This document shows, piece after piece, positions 1-6,301 of a DNA stretch of 6,301 bases. Both the position numbers and the translations under genes were made by a program. Under the pieces are notes generated by a model. The model worked only from the letters and a program-made list of their open reading frames with translations, was not told the DNA's origin and ran no database searches. This stretch comes from an uncultured Mucispirillum sp. (GTDB lineage: Bacteria; Chrysiogenota; Deferribacteres; Deferribacterales; Mucispirillaceae), in NCBI GenBank assembly GCA_945947845.1, contig CAMEZN010000110.1, forward strand, positions 1 through 6,301, in the 5' to 3' direction. The first letter of the stretch is position 1. Every line of letters begins with the position of its first letter.

Positions 1-2928
<2,928 letters not shown>

Positions 2929-2933
2929 ATTTT

Positions 2934-2937
2934 CTCC
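2934..2937 (-). promoter_or_regulatory. Ribosome binding site of the second metallophosphoesterase
   Basis: GGAG lies 5 nt before the ATG at 2928, inside the 45-nt gap that separates the two paralogues. It fixes the start at the first hydrophobic segment. Confidence 0.75.
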
Positions 2938-2973
2938 ATACAGTGTGTCAATATTATGTTTTTTGTTACTTTA

Positions 2974-4080
2974 TTAATTTGATACATTAATCAATAGTAT
3001 TTCAGAATCAGTTCCAACACGAACAGGTGGTCCCCATAAACCAAGGCCGCTTGTAACAAAGAAATGAAATCCATTATAGTTTTTCATACCATGAGAAAGT
3101 TCATACATTTTCTTTACAATTAAGTTAACTGGAAAAAACTGTCCATCATGGGTATGCCCAGAAATTTGTATATCAGCATTTATTTTTCTGCCGTCTTGTG
3201 ATGATAATGGTATATGGTCAAGTATAATTATCGGTTTTGTTTTATCATCTATCTGATTATAAAGTGTTTCAATAGAAAGCCTTTCGCTGCCAGTTGAATG
3301 AGTATGCCGCAGACTATCTCTGCCAATAATATAAAATTCTTTTTCAGGAATATATGTAACATTATCTATTAATGTTTTAAACCCTGCTTTATTAAAGCGG
3401 TTTAGGATATCATTTTTCATACCACTGTAATATTCATGGTTACCAAATACTACATACACACCAAGAGGTGCTTCAAGTTTTTTAAAATTTTCTATATATT
3501 CTATTGTAAAATCATTAATATTATTATCTATAATATCACCAGCAATGAAGATAATATCTGGTTTTAATTCATTTATTGTATGTATTTCTTTATAAAGCCT
3601 TGCAGGCGACATATCAGAACCAATATGTATATCTGCCAGTGCTGCTATTTTAAATGGGCTGTAAACTGTTTTGTTTAATGTAATATTATATTCTTTAATT
3701 TTTGTTATATGGCTGTTTAAAAAACCAAGTATAACAATGATACATGATAGAGAAACAGCTGTTATTCCTTGAATGTAATGATTGATATAAGATATTTTAA
3801 AAAATCTTAAAAATATTTTGATAATATCAATTAATAAGTAAAAAATAAAAATATATATAAATAGAGCAAGAATAATATCAGTAATAAAAACTATACCATC
3901 AGGTATTTGATAAGACATTGATTTTTCAATAATTCTTGTAATTATAAAAGCATTACATATCAGTATTATTGCAGGGATTACTACTGCTTTCTTATATTTG
4001 CTGAAAAATGATAAATATAGATGATATGATATATATATTGAAAAAATAATATTCTGTATTAAAAGTAATACAAAAAACAT
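2974..4080 (-). CDS. Membrane-anchored calcineurin-like metallophosphoesterase (YkuE-like), first of a tandem pair
   Basis: A 368-residue protein when started at the ATG at 4080. About four hydrophobic segments occupy the first 120 residues. The catalytic domain follows with Asp150-x-His152, Gly181-Asp182 with Asp185, Gly213-Asn-His-Glu216, His289 and Gly308-His-Thr-His311. All expected metal ligands are present; Glu in place of Asp in the GNH[D/E] motif is common in the family. By hand count about two thirds of some 220 aligned catalytic-domain positions match the downstream paralogue, while the membrane part is clearly less similar. The frame stays open upstream to a GTG at 4128, but I reject that start: the ATG at 4080 aligns with the paralogue's first residue, AAGGAG precedes it, and a near-consensus promoter occupies the would-be extension. 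It is first gene of a likely two-gene operon. The substrate is unknown; a role in the envelope is inferred from the membrane segments. Confidence 0.88.
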   Translation of the reverse strand: MFFVLLLIQNIIFSIYISYHLYLSFFSKYKKAVVIPAIILICNAFIITRIIEKSMSYQIPDGIVFITDIILALFIYIFIFYLLIDIIKIFLRFFKISYINHYIQGITAVSLSCIIVILGFLNSHITKIKEYNITLNKTVYSPFKIAALADIHIGSDMSPARLYKEIHTINELKPDIIFIAGDIIDNNINDFTIEYIENFKKLEAPLGVYVVFGNHEYYSGMKNDILNRFNKAGFKTLIDNVTYIPEKEFYIIGRDSLRHTHSTGSERLSIETLYNQIDDKTKPIIILDHIPLSSQDGRKINADIQISGHTHDGQFFPVNLIVKKMYELSHGMKNYNGFHFFVTSGLGLWGPPVRVGTDSEILLINVSN

Positions 4081-4090
4081 ACTCTTTACT

Positions 4091-4094
4091 CTCC
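4091..4094 (-). promoter_or_regulatory. Ribosome binding site deciding the start of the first metallophosphoesterase
   Basis: GGAG (within AAAAGGAG) lies 10 nt before the ATG at 4080. The spacing is a little long, but no comparable site precedes the upstream GTG at 4128, so this site favours the shorter protein. Confidence 0.65.
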
Positions 4095-4106
4095 TTTTCA
4101 CAGGAA

Positions 4107-4135
4107 AGTATATATATTTAGCTGACACTTATCAA
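4107..4135 (-). promoter_or_regulatory. Sigma-70-type promoter of the metallophosphoesterase operon
   Basis: TTGATA (4135-4130), a 17-nt spacer and TATACT (4112-4107) give a near-consensus promoter with ideal spacing. Transcription would start near 4101-4099, leaving a leader of about 20 nt that contains the ribosome site. It sits about 60 nt downstream of the terminator at 4196-4233, as expected for a fresh transcription unit. Confidence 0.65.
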
Positions 4136-4195
4136 GAAAAAAACATAAAAATTTTACAAATCCTTTACATTTGATTATAAAAATGTTTTTTATTC

Positions 4196-4233
4196 AAAAA
4201 AAGACTGCCAAAGAATAACTTTCTTCGGCAGTC
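4196..4233 (-). terminator. Intrinsic terminator, minus strand, downstream of the candidate small RNA
   Basis: The arms at 4203-4215 and 4221-4233 pair over 13 positions as minus-strand RNA, with one G-U pair and a 5-nt loop, followed directly by seven U (4202-4196). On the plus strand the G-U becomes an A/C mismatch and no T-run follows, so it acts in the minus direction only. No protein gene lies between it and the previous terminator, so it must serve a separate short transcript or act as a second stop for read-through. Confidence 0.85.
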
Positions 4234-4337
4234 AAATCCAGCATATAGCTGCATAGGAGTTCAAATATAACACAGGGGAGGTTGTTTATATTTGAAAATA
4301 TATATGGGAAAGAATAAAAAAGACTTAAATTGTCTTA
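4203..4337 (-). ncRNA. Candidate structured small RNA with C-rich, anti-Shine-Dalgarno-like loop
   Basis: The proposed transcript is about 135 nt plus a U-tail. In transcription order it contains a weak 5-bp hairpin (AAGAC/GTCTT, about 4336-4318) followed by a U-run; a perfect 10-bp stem (4295-4286 with 4270-4261) whose 15-nt loop holds CCTCCCC (4281-4275); an apparently single-stranded ACTCCT (4260-4255); a small CAGC/GCTG hairpin (4251-4239); and the terminator hairpin. CCTCCCC and ACTCCT are complementary to ribosome sites of the GGAG type used by genes in this window. C-rich loops in AT-rich bacteria are typical of small RNAs that block ribosome sites on mRNAs. I recognise no known family. 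The ends are inferred, and untranslated read-through RNA or a structured leader is an alternative. Confidence 0.4.
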
Positions 4338-4344
4338 TATTGTA

Positions 4345-4372
4345 AATATATATCTTTTTAGATAAAAATCAA
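4345..4372 (-). promoter_or_regulatory. Possible promoter of the candidate small RNA
   Basis: TTGATT (4372-4367), a 16-nt spacer and TATATT (4350-4345) would start transcription near 4338. The match is reasonable, but the surrounding DNA is almost pure A/T, so support comes mainly from its position between two same-strand terminators. Confidence 0.35.
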
Positions 4373-4494
4373 GTAGTAAAATATAAAAAAATAAAAATAT
4401 TTTTATATTATATATAAAGGCTTAAATGATAAATAAATTGTATGTATAATATATTGAAAAAAAAAATATTTTTTGATAAGATGTGAGATGATAT

Positions 4495-4532
4495 AAAAAA
4501 GCCTGCCAAAAAATCTACACAATTTGGCAGGC
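4495..4532 (-). terminator. Intrinsic terminator of the substrate-binding protein operon
   Basis: A perfect 10-bp stem (4501-4510 with 4523-4532), GC-rich at its base, with a 12-nt loop and six U directly after it on the minus strand (4500-4495). It starts 17 nt past the stop codon of the binding-protein gene. Its stem shares the CTGCCAAA/TTTGGCAG core with the terminator at 4196-4233. Confidence 0.9.
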
Positions 4533-4549
4533 ATATATTATAAGAATGT

Positions 4550-5545
4550 TTATTTTTTAATTAGTTTCCCATCTTTAATAATATACTGTGCAGAATTAAT
4601 TAATTCTTCACTAAAAGTGATGCCTAATATTTTTGCAGTATCTAAATCAAGAAGTTTATTATAAAATTTTGGGTCATTTAAAGACTGTATAGGTAATTCT
4701 TCTGCTTTTTTGCCTTGCAGCACTTCTGCAATAAGTTTGCCTGTCATTCTGCCCATTTCATAATAACTAAATCCAAGTGCATATACAACACCACCATTTA
4801 ATGTTGGGGTAATATCTCCGCCAAAAACTGGTATTTTATTTTGTTTTGCTGTATCAGTTAAGGCAGACATAGCTGTTGCAATAGAGTTATCAGTAAAACA
4901 GTAAAAAGCATCAACTCTTGAAACAAGGCTTTCTGCTGCCTGTTTTACTTCTGCTGGTGTTGTAATAGTCTGCACTATCAGTTCAACACCAAGTTCATCA
5001 CATACTTTTTTTGTTGTTTCTGCCATGCTGACAGAGTTTGTTTCAGAAGTTGTATAAATTATACCTAGTTTTTTAAAATTGTATATTTTTTTAAATTCAG
5101 TAAGCTGTTCTTTTATAGGTATAGCATCTATAACACCAGTAATATTTTTATTACCTTGTGTTAATGATGAAGCAATACCAGCTTTAACAGGGTCTGTTAC
5201 TGCTGTAAATACAATAGGGGTATTTGGCAGCTGGTTTGCAAGTGTAACTGTAATAGGGGTTGCAATTCCTACTGCAACATCAATATTATCACTTTTAAAT
5301 TTACTTGCAATAGCAGAAGAAATATTTAAATCACCATTAGCATTTTGTAAATCTATATTTGCCTGCACATTTAATTCTTTTAATTCATCAAGTATACCAT
5401 TTTCTGCATCATTTAATGAATTATGTGATATTAATTTAGCAATACCAATTGTTGGAAGCTCTGGTTTTTTTGCTTCATTTTTTTTACATGCTGTAAATCC
5501 TGCTGCAAAACATATAATAAGTGTAATAAATAATATTTTTTTCAT
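4550..5545 (-). CDS. ABC transporter substrate-binding lipoprotein, ABC_sub_bind (TrpX-like) family
   Basis: A complete 331-residue protein. Residues 1-20 are a lipoprotein signal ending Phe-Thr-Ala-Cys20, so the mature protein should be tethered to the membrane and capture a small solute for an ABC importer. From about residue 31 the chain follows the two-lobed ABC_sub_bind fold: VGIATP 92-97, PIVFTAVTDPV 110-120, NITGV 134-138, KLGIIYTTSE 159-168, VDAFYCFTDN 211-220, IPVFGGD 238-244 and GGVVYALGFSYYEMGR 251-266. Characterised relatives include a tryptophan-binding protein, but family members vary and the ligand cannot be read from this sequence. The start is ATG with AGGGTG 5 nt before it. 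The gene lies 9 nt after its paralogue, implying one mRNA and probable translational coupling, and a terminator closes the unit. No permease or ATPase gene lies downstream; if present locally they are to the right of the window. Confidence 0.9.
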   Translation of the reverse strand: MKKILFITLIICFAAGFTACKKNEAKKPELPTIGIAKLISHNSLNDAENGILDELKELNVQANIDLQNANGDLNISSAIASKFKSDNIDVAVGIATPITVTLANQLPNTPIVFTAVTDPVKAGIASSLTQGNKNITGVIDAIPIKEQLTEFKKIYNFKKLGIIYTTSETNSVSMAETTKKVCDELGVELIVQTITTPAEVKQAAESLVSRVDAFYCFTDNSIATAMSALTDTAKQNKIPVFGGDITPTLNGGVVYALGFSYYEMGRMTGKLIAEVLQGKKAEELPIQSLNDPKFYNKLLDLDTAKILGITFSEELINSAQYIIKDGKLIKK

Positions 5546-5550
5546 AATGA

Positions 5551-5556
5551 CACCCT
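5551..5556 (-). promoter_or_regulatory. Ribosome binding site overlapping the upstream stop codon
   Basis: AGGGTG lies 5 nt before the ATG at 5545 and shares two bases with the TAG stop (5557-5555) of the preceding gene. It is weaker than the GGAG sites elsewhere in the window. The overlap suggests that ribosomes finishing the first binding protein reinitiate on the second. Confidence 0.6.
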
Positions 5557-6301
5557 ATTTTTTTACTTCTTTGCCATTTTCTAAAAATATTGTATTTTCA
5601 GAAATAAGCTCTTGCGGTATAGTAACACCTAGTGCCTTAACAACATCATTATCAATAATTGTTTGAGTTTCTTTTGCACCTTTCATATATCTTGTTGGTA
5701 TATCTTCTGTTTTTTTGCCATTTAAAATATCTATGATTTGCTGACCAGCAAGCCTGCCTATAACATAATAATCAGCACCTGCTGTATATAAAACACCACC
5801 AAACTGTAAAGATGATGAAGGGTCAGCAGAAAAGACTGGAAGATTATTTGCTGCGGCAGTTGATGTTATAGAGTTTAATGATGAACATACATTATTATCA
5901 GTAACAACATAAAAAGCATCAACTCTGCCAATTAAACTTTCAGCTGCCTGTTTTATTTCATTAATATTAGTAATAGGCTGGCTTATTAATTTTATACCAA
6001 GTTTATCACAAACTTCTTTTGTAACTTTGTGCATAACAACAGAATTATCTTCTGAACTAGTATATATCATACCAAGTTTTGTAAAAGGAACAATAGAGCG
6101 AAAAGAATTAATCTGGCTTTCAATATCCACAGCATCAGAAACACCGGTAATATTTTTGCCGCCCTTATCTTTACTTGGAACAAGATGAGCAGCAACAGGG
6201 TCGCTTATTGCAGCAAAAACTATTGGGGTATTTTGTAAAGTATTAAGAAGTGCAATTGCCATTGGAGTGCCTATACCAACAGTAACATCTGCACCATCTG
6301 A
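5555..6301 (-). CDS. ABC transporter substrate-binding protein, ABC_sub_bind (TrpX-like) family (5' end off the window)
   Basis: The frame is open to the right edge, giving 248 visible residues and a TAG stop at 5555. The first visible residues (SDGADVTVGIGTP) align with residues 85-97 of the downstream paralogue, so about 84 N-terminal residues, including any signal peptide, are missing. The Met at 6262 is internal to the conserved TPM/TPI block and is not the start. Family motifs seen: VGIGTP 8-13, PIVFAAISDPV 26-36, NITGV, KLGMIYTSSEDNS, VDAFYVVTDNN and a C-terminal GRLAGQQI block. The two proteins are similar throughout but clearly diverged, including around the lobe-2 segment (FSADPSSSLQFGG here, FGGDITPTLNGG there), so they may bind different ligands. 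This is the upstream partner of a two-gene pair; its promoter and any permease and ATPase genes would lie to the right. Confidence 0.88.
   Translation of the reverse strand, partial: SDGADVTVGIGTPMAIALLNTLQNTPIVFAAISDPVAAHLVPSKDKGGKNITGVSDAVDIESQINSFRSIVPFTKLGMIYTSSEDNSVVMHKVTKEVCDKLGIKLISQPITNINEIKQAAESLIGRVDAFYVVTDNNVCSSLNSITSTAAANNLPVFSADPSSSLQFGGVLYTAGADYYVIGRLAGQQIIDILNGKKTEDIPTRYMKGAKETQTIIDNDVVKALGVTIPQELISENTIFLENGKEVKK

Larger units (their letters stand above)
4081..4549. other. Gene-poor intergenic stretch between the binding-protein and phosphoesterase operons
   Basis: These 469 nt hold no convincing protein-coding gene on either strand. In minus-strand order they contain the binding-protein terminator (4532-4495), a very AT-rich segment with no recognisable signal (4494-4373), a possible promoter (4372-4345), a candidate small RNA (about 4337-4203) with its own terminator, a plain AT-rich spacer (4195-4136) and the phosphoesterase promoter and leader (4135-4081). 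The longest minus-strand ATG frame here starts at 4254, has 29 sense codons, lacks a ribosome site and runs through the terminator. Confidence 0.75.

Noticed and set aside
2946..2951. Perfect TTGACA -35 hexamer before the second metallophosphoesterase
   Set aside because: No acceptable -10 sits 16-18 nt downstream; that position falls on the start codon region (ATGGGG). Cotranscription with the upstream paralogue explains expression better.
4168..4193. Weak hairpin (ACATTT/AAATGT) followed by T-run on the plus strand
   Set aside because: The stem is only six A/T-rich pairs and no plus-strand gene ends here.
4165..4254. 29-codon minus-strand frame starting at 4254
   Set aside because: It has no ribosome site (the upstream bases are C-rich) and it reads straight through a strong intrinsic terminator.
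4275..4307. GGGGAGG on the plus strand as a ribosome site for a small plus-strand gene
   Set aside because: The next plus-strand ATG is over 20 nt away and gives only 13 codons. The motif is better explained as the complement of the C-rich loop on the minus strand.
5079..5666. 195-codon plus-strand open frame
   Set aside because: It lies antisense across the two binding-protein genes, which carry clear family motifs, and it has no convincing ribosome site of its own.

Overview
The window is AT-rich (roughly 70% A+T by eye), with heavy use of ATA, TTA and AAA codons, strong GGAG ribosome sites, lipobox signal peptides and U-tailed intrinsic terminators. These point to an AT-rich bacterium, probably Gram-negative. 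Brachyspira, Mucispirillum (Deferribacterota) and Campylobacterota would all fit, and the window does not decide between them. There is no rRNA, tRNA, IS element or CRISPR array. Every gene I can support lies on the minus strand, so the region reads from right to left. Nothing convincing lies on the plus strand.

Layout in transcription order. (1) 6301-5555: the C-terminal three quarters of an ABC-type substrate-binding protein of the ABC_sub_bind (TrpX-like) family, cut by the right edge. (2) 5545-4550: a complete paralogue of it with a lipoprotein signal, only 9 nt downstream, whose ribosome site overlaps the previous stop codon. A strong intrinsic terminator (4495-4532) closes this unit. 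(3) 4494-4081: a gene-poor stretch. It holds a candidate structured small RNA (about 4337-4203) with its own possible promoter, a C-rich anti-Shine-Dalgarno-like hairpin loop and its own terminator, followed by a near-consensus promoter for the next operon. (4) 4080-2974 and 2928-1804: two tandem paralogous membrane-anchored calcineurin-like metallophosphoesterases, 45 nt apart and probably cotranscribed. (5) 1743-1: a lipoprotein with a 41-triplet Gly-Asn/Asp-Thr collagen-like segment followed by an M30-like zinc metalloprotease domain, cut by the left edge.

The three blocks look like separate transcription units: solute capture at the membrane, membrane-bound phosphoester hydrolysis of unknown substrate, and a probable surface protease held out on a repetitive stalk. 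The sequence shows no direct functional link between them, apart from a shared cell-envelope location. The two items most worth a second look are the candidate small RNA at 4203-4337 and the collagen-like stalk/protease fusion. The two paralogous pairs (binding proteins and phosphoesterases) show repeated local duplication followed by divergence.
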